The notes below the pieces were generated by a model. The model searched no databases. It was given only the letters and a program-made list of their open reading frames with translations, and was not told the DNA's origin. Positions 8,590-16,636 of a stretch of DNA of 64,000 nt are shown here, one piece after another (the first letter of the stretch is position 1; the number at the start of each line of letters is the position of its first letter). A program made the translations under genes and the position numbers. Source of the DNA: an uncultured Lachnospiraceae bacterium (GTDB taxonomy: Bacteria; Bacillota; Clostridia; Lachnospirales; Lachnospiraceae); assembly GCA_947631685.1 (NCBI GenBank), contig CANRMI010000003.1, positions 124,001 through 188,000 on the forward strand, in the 5' to 3' direction.

Positions 8590-9903
8590 TTAATTTGCCA
8601 CCAATTCCGCAAAAGAATACGTAACATCCTTGTCCTCGCCGTCCACCTGAACCGTATAACTGCGGGTTTCATAGCCCGTTTTCCGCAGGGTGATCACATG
8701 GGGGCCTTCTTCTTTTTTAAAGCTGATCGGAGAAATTCCGATGTAGTTGCCGTCCAGATATACCTCGGCTCCCTCCGGCGCGTCCACATACACCTGATAG
8801 TATTCCGCCACGGTATTGGCGTTTTCGTCGGAAACACTCTCCGTCCCTTCATCTTCAGAGGCCGTTCCCGATTCCGTTTTTTCCAGAGTCAGCTCGATCC
8901 CTCCCGATTCCTCGCCCACCTTCAGGTAGCTGGTAAGCGTATTGTAACCGTCCGCCCTGGCGATCAGCTGATGGATCCCGTACTGCAGGACCACGGGTTC
9001 GGATGTATCCACCTTGCTGCCATCCACATAGAGCGTCGCCGTAGAGGGTGTCATGGCAAAAATAACCTGTCCAAACTTGGGTTCTTCTACCGTTAAATCG
9101 CTGATGTCCAGCTCCACCTCTTCATTGCGGTTGATGACAACGCTCTTTGTGCCGCCGCCCCCCGCAGTGCTTATCTGCACCTGATAGCTTCCTTCCGGTA
9201 CCGTTAAGAGCATGTCCTCCGTAATGGGATGAATGATATTCTGCCCCACTTCGATCCAGCCGCCAATAAAGTTCTCATCCCCTTTAAGCCTCAGATAGCC
9301 GTGTCCCTTTTCCACCACAATACTGTAAACCGTCTTGTCAATTCCCTGAAATGTAAGAATATCCGTATCGTTAATGTCCATGATCTCGATCTGCCGGCCC
9401 TGGGAAAATACCTTTGTATCTTCCGTTATCTTATAAATTTCCTCTCCCACGGTCACATCGTGGGTATTGGTGTTAAAATGGTAGCGTTCCACCTGGGCGT
9501 TGCTCCAGCCGGAGGGCGAAAGCATGAGCGTCGCCAGCTTCTTCTTGCTTTTTAAGAACGTGACGTCAACGATGTCTCCCTCCCTTATCTGCTCCAGACT
9601 TAAAGGGGAGCCGTATTTGTCCGAAAACACAGTGGTTTCGTCGTACTGCAGGGTGTAGTTTCTGCTTACGATCAGGTTCAAAAAGGTAATGGTCCCCTCG
9701 CCTTTATCGATATTGACCACGACCGCCGTATCTGCGGAATCATAGCTTCCCGGCCCGGTCAGCACAAACCCCGTGTCATTTCCCTGGGCCGGAGAGGTCT
9801 CCTCCGTCCTCTGCTCTGCAAAAGCGCAGCCTGCCAGTACGCCTGCTGCCAGCAGGGCACACAGAATGCCGATTCCCTTTTTTCTTATGTTCAGCCGTTT
9901 CAT
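8590..9903 (-). CDS. PEGA-domain lipoprotein
   Basis: 438 residues from ATG 9903, chosen because AGAGGAG lies seven nt upstream and the product starts with a clear lipoprotein signal (MKRLNIRKKGIGILCALLAA..., lipobox LAGC). The open frame runs further upstream but overlaps cotS. After an acidic linker, the middle is beta-rich. Two PEGA-type repeats follow: one around FAMTPSTATLYVDGSKVDTSE and one near the C-terminus (VYVDAPEGAEVYLDGNYIG, LRKTGYETRSYTV). A Ser/Glu/Thr-rich linker separates them. PEGA domains are surface-associated; function here is unknown. It lies 32 nt after cotS and probably shares its transcript. Confidence 0.82.
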   Translation of the reverse strand: MKRLNIRKKGIGILCALLAAGVLAGCAFAEQRTEETSPAQGNDTGFVLTGPGSYDSADTAVVVNIDKGEGTITFLNLIVSRNYTLQYDETTVFSDKYGSPLSLEQIREGDIVDVTFLKSKKKLATLMLSPSGWSNAQVERYHFNTNTHDVTVGEEIYKITEDTKVFSQGRQIEIMDINDTDILTFQGIDKTVYSIVVEKGHGYLRLKGDENFIGGWIEVGQNIIHPITEDMLLTVPEGSYQVQISTAGGGGTKSVVINRNEEVELDISDLTVEEPKFGQVIFAMTPSTATLYVDGSKVDTSEPVVLQYGIHQLIARADGYNTLTSYLKVGEESGGIELTLEKTESGTASEDEGTESVSDENANTVAEYYQVYVDAPEGAEVYLDGNYIGISPISFKKEEGPHVITLRKTGYETRSYTVQVDGEDKDVTYSFAELVAN

Positions 9904-9935
9904 ATGACTCCTCTCTTGTACCCGCGAATCCGCTG

Positions 9936-10946
9936 TCAGGACAGGGTTCTGAAAACCTTTTCCAGAAATTCCTGCTTCGCTTTCTCCTGGGCTGCCAAAA
10001 TCTCCAGCTTCTCCTGGTTCCGCTCCGGTATCCAGGCCTTGCCGGAATTGTAATAAAAATTCGCTATCTTCCAGAACTTTTCCGGATAGGCCAGCCGGTA
10101 ATACAGCTCTACAAAGGAACGGGCCGAAATGGGCCGGATGCTGCCGTAGGCCTCCAGCAGACCATCTCCTAACGCCGGGGACCAGTCGTTTTTCTCCAGC
10201 AGCTTTCGCATAAAAAAGCACAGATCCCTGATACCGTCGTCCATAATACAGCGTTCAAAATTAATAACGGCAAATTCTTCTCCCGTCCGGATGATATTGT
10301 GGTACTGGTAATCTCCATGGCAGATGCTCCCGCACTCCCGGATATACTCCAGATCATCGGCCCGGGTAAAGTCCCGCCAGGCCTCCGTCACCTCTGCCGC
10401 CTGCTCCAGATAATAGTCATATTCCCGCAAAAGCGCGGATTCAAACAAGGATTTCTGGCTCTTTTTGCGCAGATAGCGCCACACCTTGCGCAGCTCCTTG
10501 TTGTGCTTTTCGTATTCCCTGTCTATCAAAAAAGGCGTAAGCCCGAAAGTCTCCACTTCTTTAGGCGCAAGACGCAGCGCATTGTGGAGCTTTGCCAGCG
10601 TTCTGACTGCCTCCCTGCATTCTTTCTCCTGGGAAAGATCGCATTCCCTGTTATCAAAATACGTTTTCAGGAAATACCTCCTGCCGTCCCCGTCTTCTAC
10701 CCAGAGTGCGCCTTCCCTCGTGGGGATAAGCAGCTCCGCCTGCACACTGCCGGAAGCGGATACTTTCTTTAAAAGGCAGTCCTGCAGCAGCAGCTTTTCC
10801 GGATTGCCGGTATATTCCTTAAAAATAAAGCAGCCCTTTTCCGTGTCGCAAAGTATGGCTCCCCGCCCTTTTCTTGTACGGATCACATCTATGTCATATT
10901 GGCTTAACAGACCAACCGCCCTGTCGTTCAATTCGATTCCTCCCAT
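9936..10946 (-). CDS. CotS-family spore coat protein (kinase-like fold)
   Basis: 336 residues with the aminoglycoside-phosphotransferase/choline-kinase fold of the CotS family: an N-terminal lobe (GAILCDTEKGCFIFKEYTG), the catalytic-loop motif HGDYQYHN at 210-217 and the next motif INFERC at 228-233. In active kinases the latter is usually I-D-F with a metal-binding Asp; here Asn replaces it, which suggests loss of activity or a structural role. CotS proteins are deposited in the inner spore coat. It lies 64 nt downstream of cca and ahead of the PEGA lipoprotein gene. Confidence 0.85.
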   Translation of the reverse strand: MGGIELNDRAVGLLSQYDIDVIRTRKGRGAILCDTEKGCFIFKEYTGNPEKLLLQDCLLKKVSASGSVQAELLIPTREGALWVEDGDGRRYFLKTYFDNRECDLSQEKECREAVRTLAKLHNALRLAPKEVETFGLTPFLIDREYEKHNKELRKVWRYLRKKSQKSLFESALLREYDYYLEQAAEVTEAWRDFTRADDLEYIRECGSICHGDYQYHNIIRTGEEFAVINFERCIMDDGIRDLCFFMRKLLEKNDWSPALGDGLLEAYGSIRPISARSFVELYYRLAYPEKFWKIANFYYNSGKAWIPERNQEKLEILAAQEKAKQEFLEKVFRTLS

Positions 10947-11010
10947 ACTCCGGTTCCGCCTCCCTTATGAGGTTTCTAACCTATCATATGAGAAAGGGCG
11001 GGAAAGTATG

Positions 11011-12384
11011 TTAGGCTTCTTTCATGACTTCAAGGGCTCTCGAAAGCAGATAGTCCCTGGTGTTTTTCTCCGGCTCCTCCAACACTTCCTCCAGCAGAAG
11101 CTCCAGCACTTCACCTACTTTTCTGCCGGAAGGCAGGCCGGCGGCAAGCAGATCCCTGCCGCTTACCGCAAGCGTCTTTAAGGACACGCATTCTCCCTGG
11201 GACAGGATCTCCTCGTAGCAGCGCTTCCATTCCTCCAGATTGTGAAGCTTCTCCTGCCTCAGATAATCGCTCTGCGCCAGAATGTCCGCCCGCTTTACCA
11301 TCAGCAGCAGAGGAAAGAGGTCCTCTCCGATCTTATTTACGGCCCGGCGCACCCATTTCTTGTCCGGCGCAGCTCCGTTCCCGTAATCGTGATACCGTAC
11401 CAGCCTGCTGACCTTATTTATGGTATCATTATCAAATTTCAGCCGCCGCAGGATCTCTTTTGACATCGCTTCTCCCTTTTGCGCGTGTCCGTGAAAATGT
11501 GTGACACCGTTGCCATCTACTTCCATGGTATCCGGCTTCGCAATATCATGCAGCAGCATCGCCAGGCGCAGCACTTTCTGCGCAGGTACTTCCGGCAGGG
11601 AATGGAGAATATGCTCCCCTACGCCATAGCAGTGATGGGGATGGTTCTGCGGCGTCTGCATGGCTCTGTCCCACTCGGGGAAAAACACACTTGTGACGCC
11701 AGTGTCATATGCAATCTTCAGATATTCCGGGTGCGGCGATACCAGCAGCTTCACCAGCTCCGCCTGGATCCTCTCCGCGCTGATGCGGGAAAGAGTAAAG
11801 GAGAGCCTGCTGATGGCCTCCTTTGTCTTGTCTTCTATCCTGTAACCCAGCTGCGCGGAAAAGCGGATCGCCCGCAGCATCCGCAGCGCATCCTCTTCAA
11901 ACCGTTCTTCTGCCCTGCCCACACAGCGGATGATTCCCTCCTCCAGATCCTGCCTGCCTCCGAATATGTCCACCAGGCCCTTCTCTTCATTATAGGCCAT
12001 GGCATTGATCGTAAAATCCCTTCTCCTTAGATCCTCCGTCAGGGAATCCGTAAAAGACACATTCTTCGGATGTCTGCCATCCTCATACTCTCCGTCGATC
12101 CGATAGGTCGTTACCTCAAAGCCTTCCCTGTCCACCAACACGGTTACGGTTCCATGCTGAATACCCGTATCCACCGTATGCCGAAACAGCCCCTTGATCT
12201 CCTCCGGTCTGGCCGCGGTAGTAATATCCCAGTCGTTTGGCACCCGGCCCAGCATACTGTCACGTACGCAGCCGCCCACCGCATAGGCGTCCCATCCGGC
12301 TTTTTGTATGGTCTCTATAATATATTGTACTTTTCGGGGCAGCTCTATCCGAAAAGAGGGTCCCGATTTTCCTGTTAAATTCAT
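11011..12384 (-). CDS. cca: CCA tRNA nucleotidyltransferase
   Basis: 457 residues from ATG 12384. Class II features are visible: VGGCVRD, the catalytic DWDIT (51-55), RRDFTINAMAYN and a tRNA-binding head domain. An HD-type domain follows (LAMLLHDIAKPDTM, HFHGHAQKGE), as in many clostridial CCA enzymes. It adds or repairs the 3' CCA of tRNAs; the HD domain may remove 2',3'-cyclic phosphates. The frame extends 23 codons further upstream into the preceding gene; I chose the ATG 2 nt after that gene's stop because homologues begin close to this point. Confidence 0.93.
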   Translation of the reverse strand: MNLTGKSGPSFRIELPRKVQYIIETIQKAGWDAYAVGGCVRDSMLGRVPNDWDITTAARPEEIKGLFRHTVDTGIQHGTVTVLVDREGFEVTTYRIDGEYEDGRHPKNVSFTDSLTEDLRRRDFTINAMAYNEEKGLVDIFGGRQDLEEGIIRCVGRAEERFEEDALRMLRAIRFSAQLGYRIEDKTKEAISRLSFTLSRISAERIQAELVKLLVSPHPEYLKIAYDTGVTSVFFPEWDRAMQTPQNHPHHCYGVGEHILHSLPEVPAQKVLRLAMLLHDIAKPDTMEVDGNGVTHFHGHAQKGEAMSKEILRRLKFDNDTINKVSRLVRYHDYGNGAAPDKKWVRRAVNKIGEDLFPLLLMVKRADILAQSDYLRQEKLHNLEEWKRCYEEILSQGECVSLKTLAVSGRDLLAAGLPSGRKVGEVLELLLEEVLEEPEKNTRDYLLSRALEVMKEA

Positions 12385-12386
12385 CC

Positions 12387-12947
12387 TCAAGCCAGGCCCG
12401 CATCGTATACGGCCCGTTCTCCTCCGATATATTTCGCCCGGGTTCTGGCGCATACCACATTGGCTGCCCCGATTTTCTTTACACTGATCCGGACCGGTAC
12501 CGCCACTTCCTTCAAATGCATCCCTATCAGAGTATTTCCAATATCCATCCCCGCCGCGGCCTTAATATGCTCCACCGCTGCAGGCTCCCTTAAGTACTGC
12601 CATGCCATAGCTGCAAAGGAACCGCCCGCTTTGGGCATGGGCACCACATTCACTCTTTCGTAACCAAACTTTTCCGCAGCATCCCTCTCTAGGATCAAGG
12701 CTCTGTTTAAATGCTCGCAGCATTGAGCCGCCAGATAAACCCCGTTCTCCTGGGCCGCCATGTAAACCCCCGCAAAGACCGCCTCCGCGATCTCCGGGCT
12801 GGAAGCGGAACCGATTTTTTCTCCCGCTACTTCGCTGGTGGAGCAGCCCACCACAAAAAGGCTTCCCTGCTCCGGTCTGGCCGCTGTCAGCAATTCTCCT
12901 GCCGCCCTGTAGGCCGCTTCCCCGATTTCCATAATATCCTGTTCCAT
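12387..12947 (-). CDS. TIGR01440 / UPF0340 (YwlG-like) protein
   Basis: 186 residues with the conserved segments LFVVGCSTSEVAGEKIG, LAAQCCEHLNRALI and PMPKAGGSFAAMAW that define the UPF0340/YwlG family. The biochemical role is not established. No signal peptide or membrane segment is seen. It is directly upstream of cca with 2 nt between stop and start, so the two are translationally linked. Family assignment is by recognition of the motifs. Confidence 0.88.
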   Translation of the reverse strand: MEQDIMEIGEAAYRAAGELLTAARPEQGSLFVVGCSTSEVAGEKIGSASSPEIAEAVFAGVYMAAQENGVYLAAQCCEHLNRALILERDAAEKFGYERVNVVPMPKAGGSFAAMAWQYLREPAAVEHIKAAAGMDIGNTLIGMHLKEVAVPVRISVKKIGAANVVCARTRAKYIGGERAVYDAGLA

Positions 12948-13030
12948 ACGCGCTCCTCACAATCATTCTCTCTTTTGTTATACTATGCGCAGGGCCCTTT
13001 TGTAAAGCCCCGTCCCTTTTAAATATCATA

Positions 13031-13063
13031 AAAAGGGAACCGGCGCTTCCGCGTCCGGTCCCT
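13031..13063 (-). terminator. Terminator after the zinc-ribbon membrane protein
   Basis: The arms AGGGAACCGG and CCGGTCCCT pair with one bulge, followed on the minus strand by TTTTTAT. It lies about 57 nt after the stop of the gene at 13120. Confidence 0.8.
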
Positions 13064-13119
13064 CATCATTCCTTTATACCCGATCCAGTTCCAGCCCTTT
13101 TGCAGGAAATATCTTTTCC

Positions 13120-14721
13120 TTAATCGAACCATTCTATTCCCAATTTTACAGGCTCCTTGCTTTCTAAGTAATAAGCGGCACTTTCGTCATCCCCCTCTTC
13201 TGCCACGCAGCCCACACCGTTTATAAGCCGCCTTATTTCATAGGCATCCTCTATTACTTTTTCCTTGGATTTGGCCGTTGTGCCCGCATAGCAGAGGGTA
13301 TCGTTTTCCAAAAAGCATACCTTGCCCATAGCGTCATTGTAGACGACATCATAGGTATTGGACAGATCGTTGGTAATCCGCTCCATCTTTTTGCTGTTCT
13401 TAACATAGTACAGCTCATCATCACATACTACATATATTTTGGAAAGATCCCCGCTGGCCACAAAATAGTCCACGTAATCCGTATCGCTGTCATAAACCGG
13501 TTTGGCTTCCATTTCTTCGTTCAGCCGGCTGATCTTATAGACTTCGCCGTTCTGGATATAGGCGAAAGACTTTCCGTCTTCGCTGATCTGATATTCGTAA
13601 ACATAGGAGTCGGCTATTTTTACGGAATCCGTTCCGGTTTCATTGAGCCAGTACAGCCCGGAATCCGTATCCATTACACAGCCTTTCAGGGTGTCCAGGC
13701 CATATATGGTGCTTTCATAGTTGGTGCCCCAGGTATACGCCACATCTGCAGGCGTTACCACCCAGCCGCATGCTCCGCCGCATACTTTGGCCGGCTCCTC
13801 CATTTTGCTCGTATAGTAGTAGGTTTTCCCGTCTTTCACAAACAGTATTTCGGAATTATCATTATTTAAGTAAAAGCTATGGTAGGATACATCCGAGCTT
13901 ATCTTCTCAGAGTCCTTCCCGTTATACAGATACAGCTTGTAATTGTCCGTAACATAATACAGCTCTTTTCCGTTATCCTTTACTCCAATGGGCTGGCAGC
14001 CGTCCTTATCGACCTTCTGACAGTCTATCTTGATTCCCCCCAGCCACAGCTCGTTATCGTTTTCACTCTCATAATCTTTTATATAAGCCACTGCCGTTCC
14101 TGAAGGAGAAAGGCAGTAAGTATAGGGATATACATCCGTATCGATCATGGTACGCTTTTTGTCTTTCACGCTGTACAGGTATAAATCCCCTGCCATATCG
14201 TCTTTGACATCTTTCAGGTAGGCGATATAGTCACCGCTGCTGCTGATCTGGCAGACAAAATGCACATCTTCCTCTACCAGGACAGGATCCAGCTCCTTGT
14301 CAATATAGTACAGATCATAGCACATATAGCCATCGCCGCTGCCATTGTACTGGGTGCAGACATAGATGCTGCCGTCCATATTACTTCTCACTATATCCAG
14401 GTAATCCTCAAATTCATAAGTTTCGCCCTGCAGATTATAAAAACAATTGGACGCGCTCTGATAAAAAATGCGGTTTTCCGCATTATAGCGGATTGCAGTC
14501 ATGCCTCTGCCGCCTAACGCCAGAATAACAACCACAAGAACCACCGCTACAACTGCCACTCCCGCTGCCGGCACTACTATTTTAAACGGAAACCCTTTTT
14601 TCTTTTTCGGCTCCTTTTTTGCTCCGCCCGCTTCCTTCACGAGGCTGTCCGTCTTCGCCCCGCACGCCGGACAAAACATCGCCTCATCCGGAATCTGCTT
14701 TCCGCACTGATTACAAAACAT
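13120..14721 (-). CDS. Zinc-ribbon membrane protein with a beta-propeller-like C-terminal domain
   Basis: 533 residues from ATG 14721, preferred over an ATG five codons upstream because GGAGGG lies at the right distance. A zinc ribbon CNQCGKQ...FCPACGAK at the N-terminus is followed by a Lys-rich linker, one membrane helix (about 45-72) and a long outer part. That part has many short blocks with aromatic and Asp residues (YYVTDNYKLYLYNGKD, ILFVKDGKTYYYTSK, FAYIQNGEVYKISR), typical of TolB/DUF5050-like beta-propellers. Cytoplasmic zinc ribbon, single anchor and outer propeller suggest a surface sensor or binding protein. I do not recognise a specific function. It has its own terminator. Confidence 0.78.
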   Translation of the reverse strand: MFCNQCGKQIPDEAMFCPACGAKTDSLVKEAGGAKKEPKKKKGFPFKIVVPAAGVAVVAVVLVVVILALGGRGMTAIRYNAENRIFYQSASNCFYNLQGETYEFEDYLDIVRSNMDGSIYVCTQYNGSGDGYMCYDLYYIDKELDPVLVEEDVHFVCQISSSGDYIAYLKDVKDDMAGDLYLYSVKDKKRTMIDTDVYPYTYCLSPSGTAVAYIKDYESENDNELWLGGIKIDCQKVDKDGCQPIGVKDNGKELYYVTDNYKLYLYNGKDSEKISSDVSYHSFYLNNDNSEILFVKDGKTYYYTSKMEEPAKVCGGACGWVVTPADVAYTWGTNYESTIYGLDTLKGCVMDTDSGLYWLNETGTDSVKIADSYVYEYQISEDGKSFAYIQNGEVYKISRLNEEMEAKPVYDSDTDYVDYFVASGDLSKIYVVCDDELYYVKNSKKMERITNDLSNTYDVVYNDAMGKVCFLENDTLCYAGTTAKSKEKVIEDAYEIRRLINGVGCVAEEGDDESAAYYLESKEPVKLGIEWFD

Positions 14722-14893
14722 AACCCTGCCCTCCATTATTTTCCTCGATAAAATACCAAAAACACCCGGTTCTTTCAGTAAAATTATAACATCTTGTCAT
14801 TTAATGTCAACCGGGCTTTTCCGCCTGCCATACTTACAAAAATCTTGACATCCGCCGCTTCCTATTGTATTATTTTACTGTTCAGCATAAGGA

Positions 14894-14967
14894 CGGCGCG
14901 TGGCTCAGCTTGGTAGAGCGCCACGTTCGGGACGTGGAGGTCGCGTGTTCGAATCACGTCGCGCCGA
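14894..14967 (+). tRNA. tRNA-Pro (CGG anticodon)
   Basis: A full cloverleaf can be drawn: acceptor CGGCGCG pairs with CGCGCCG and discriminator A follows; D arm GCTCAGCTTGGTAGAGC; anticodon stem CCACG/CGTGG with loop TTCGGGA, anticodon CGG; T loop TTCGAAT. CCA is not encoded. It reads the Pro codon CCG. Confidence 0.96.
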
Positions 14968-14969
14968 TT

Positions 14970-15000
14970 AAAAAAAGCCCTGGAAACCAGGGCTTTTTTG
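14970..15000. terminator. Bidirectional terminator between tRNA-Pro and a lipoprotein gene
   Basis: AAAAAAGCCCTGG / CCAGGGCTTTTTT around an AAA loop, a near-perfect hairpin with U-tracts on both strands. It serves the tRNA (plus) and the convergent lipoprotein gene (minus). Confidence 0.93.
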
Positions 15001-15014
15001 TGTAGTCAAATCAA

Positions 15015-15845
15015 TCAGCGATACTGTTCCATCTCCTCCGGGCTCATGTACGCGATACTGTCTATCACCGCCATGGCCTCTTCTTCGTTAAATAAGCTCT
15101 CTTCCACCAGATACTCAAACTGATAGCCTTCCATCCTGTCCGGATAGTCTATAAAGTACGCGTATCCCCGATAAGAAGTGCCGTTTTCTTCATAGGAAAC
15201 CTCAAAGAGAACGCTGTAGAGCGTATCGCTGTCTTCCACCACCTGATAAGTGTCTTCCACCGCGCTTCCCAGCATCCAGGTCATAATATCTCCTTTGCTG
15301 AAATTCTTCATCAGGTCGTTTTCATCGGCAAATAATCCCGCATGCCACAGATAAAGCACATGCTTGTCACTGCTGTCCGAAACGCAGAAATTATTGCCGT
15401 CCGAAGCAAAACCGCCCCTGCTGCCCATACCTGCCGGTCCCACCCAGGTCGCGGACAGAATATTGCGGTCAGCATTTTCCGCATAAACAAAGCCTCTTGC
15501 CAGGGCCGTGTCCTCCGTTAGCGGATACGCCTGGATTTCAGCATTTCCATGATTCTGGTCATACTTCCAGACATTTCCGTTTTCCATATCCAGATTCCAG
15601 GTATCCAGGACAGTCTCTTCCAAAGTCTCCGGCACAGAAGGTTCCGCGCTTTCCGCCGCCTCCTGTGTTTCACTTTCTTTGCTCTCCGGTGCCGATTCCG
15701 GTACCGTGGCAGGTCTTACATCCAGCGGTGCCGGGGAAGCCCCGTTCCTTTCCACAAGGGGAATCTCTCCCGTTCCGCATCCGGCAGTCCCTGCCAGCAG
15801 CGCAGCCAGCAGCGCGATCAGAATCTGGCGTTTTTTCCCTTTCAT
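15015..15845 (-). CDS. Lipoprotein of unknown function
   Basis: 276 residues. The signal is short and hydrophobic (MKGKKRQILIALLAALLAGTAGC, lipobox TAGC). About 70 residues of low-complexity Pro/Glu/Ser linker follow (SAPESKESETQEAAESAEPS), then a globular domain of about 180 residues with WNLDMENGNVWKYDQNHGN and repeated acidic motifs. The product is probably anchored on the outer face of the membrane with the linker crossing the wall. I recognise no family. It is convergent with tRNA-Pro and divergent from the NiaR-type regulator. Confidence 0.75.
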   Translation of the reverse strand: MKGKKRQILIALLAALLAGTAGCGTGEIPLVERNGASPAPLDVRPATVPESAPESKESETQEAAESAEPSVPETLEETVLDTWNLDMENGNVWKYDQNHGNAEIQAYPLTEDTALARGFVYAENADRNILSATWVGPAGMGSRGGFASDGNNFCVSDSSDKHVLYLWHAGLFADENDLMKNFSKGDIMTWMLGSAVEDTYQVVEDSDTLYSVLFEVSYEENGTSYRGYAYFIDYPDRMEGYQFEYLVEESLFNEEEAMAVIDSIAYMSPEEMEQYR

Positions 15846-15971
15846 TTTCCGTAATTCCTCCCTAGTTGTAAAAATACATTCCTATTGTACACTAAACTCT
15901 CCGTCCTGTCCATACGGGAATCTGCCGGCTTCCCCGCCGCCTTTCCTGAAAAAGCAACAAGCTCCTGCCCG

Positions 15972-15998
15972 CACAAGCGTTGAAAATCCACGCTTGTG
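15972..15998. promoter_or_regulatory. 27-bp inverted repeat overlapping the -35 of the NiaR-type gene
   Basis: Perfect 9-bp arms CACAAGCGT and ACGCTTGTG with a 9-nt spacer, extended by further partial pairing outside. The right arm covers the -35 hexamer of the downstream promoter, a place where a bound repressor would block transcription. Autoregulation by the adjacent 3H-domain repressor is inference; the repeat also lies in the divergent gap to the lipoprotein gene. Confidence 0.55.
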
Positions 15999-16022
15999 GG
16001 CAGACTCTCAAAATGCTATAAT
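15994..16022 (+). promoter_or_regulatory. Promoter of the NiaR-type regulator
   Basis: A -35 TTGTGG at 15994-15999 and -10 TATAAT at 16017-16022 with 17 nt spacing; a TG two nt before the -10 makes it an extended -10 promoter. The ATG is 45 nt downstream. Confidence 0.7.
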
Positions 16023-16066
16023 CATTTTACAAAATACTTATCTCAACAGGAAACGGATCGTTTAAA

Positions 16067-16612
16067 ATGGATGGAAAAGCACTGGATGGTTCTCAAAGAA
16101 GGAGCAATATCATAGCATTTCTGGAAACGCGTTCTGCGCCGGTTTCCGGTACCGAGCTGGCCAATCTTTTCGGCGTCAGCCGTCAGGTCATCGTGCAGGA
16201 TATTGCCCTGCTGCGGGCGGAAAACCGGAACATCCTTTCCACCAACAAGGGGTACCTGCTGTTTCATCCCCTGCCCGATAAGAATTTTTTTAAAGAAGTG
16301 CTCTATGTCAGACACACCTCCGAGCAGATCTTAGAGGAAATGACCGCCATAGTGGAGCTGGGCGGCCGTATGCTGGACGTTTCTATTGACCACGATTTAT
16401 ACGGGCAGATCCGCTCTGACTTAGTCATCAACAATATGGAAGACGCCCGGGAATTTCTCCGTAAAATGCGACAGAGCTCTGCCCGGCCCCTCTGCCTGCT
16501 GACCGGCGACTATCACTATCATACGATTGCGGCGCCCTCTAAACGCGCGCTGGAGCTTATCAAACAGGAGCTAAAGGACATGGGCTTCCTTATATCTTCC
16601 GTATCTCCTTAA
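16067..16612 (+). CDS. NiaR/NadR-type transcriptional repressor (HTH plus 3H domain)
   Basis: 181 residues. The N-terminal winged HTH (about 10-65) has the recognition region VSGTELANLFGVSRQVIVQDIALLRA. The C-terminal 3H domain holds its three His signatures in YVRHTSEQI, IDHDLYGQI and GDYHYHTI. The family (YrxA/NiaR) represses NAD synthesis or niacin uptake genes when nicotinic acid binds the metal-containing 3H domain. No nad or niacin transport gene is nearby, so its targets are elsewhere, plus possibly itself through the inverted repeat at its promoter. It stands alone on the plus strand among minus-strand genes. Confidence 0.88.
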   Translation: MDGKALDGSQRRSNIIAFLETRSAPVSGTELANLFGVSRQVIVQDIALLRAENRNILSTNKGYLLFHPLPDKNFFKEVLYVRHTSEQILEEMTAIVELGGRMLDVSIDHDLYGQIRSDLVINNMEDAREFLRKMRQSSARPLCLLTGDYHYHTIAAPSKRALELIKQELKDMGFLISSVSP

Positions 16613-16636
16613 CAATATCAGGCGTTTTTCCGCTTT

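Noticed and set aside
9904-10221. N-terminal extension of the PEGA lipoprotein frame to 543 residues
   Set aside because: It overlaps cotS, lacks a ribosome site, and a lipoprotein signal with a good AGAGGAG site begins at 9903.
12385-12453. Longer start for cca at 12453
   Set aside because: The extra residues overlap the preceding gene by 67 nt, are Arg-rich and do not resemble CCA enzyme N-termini.
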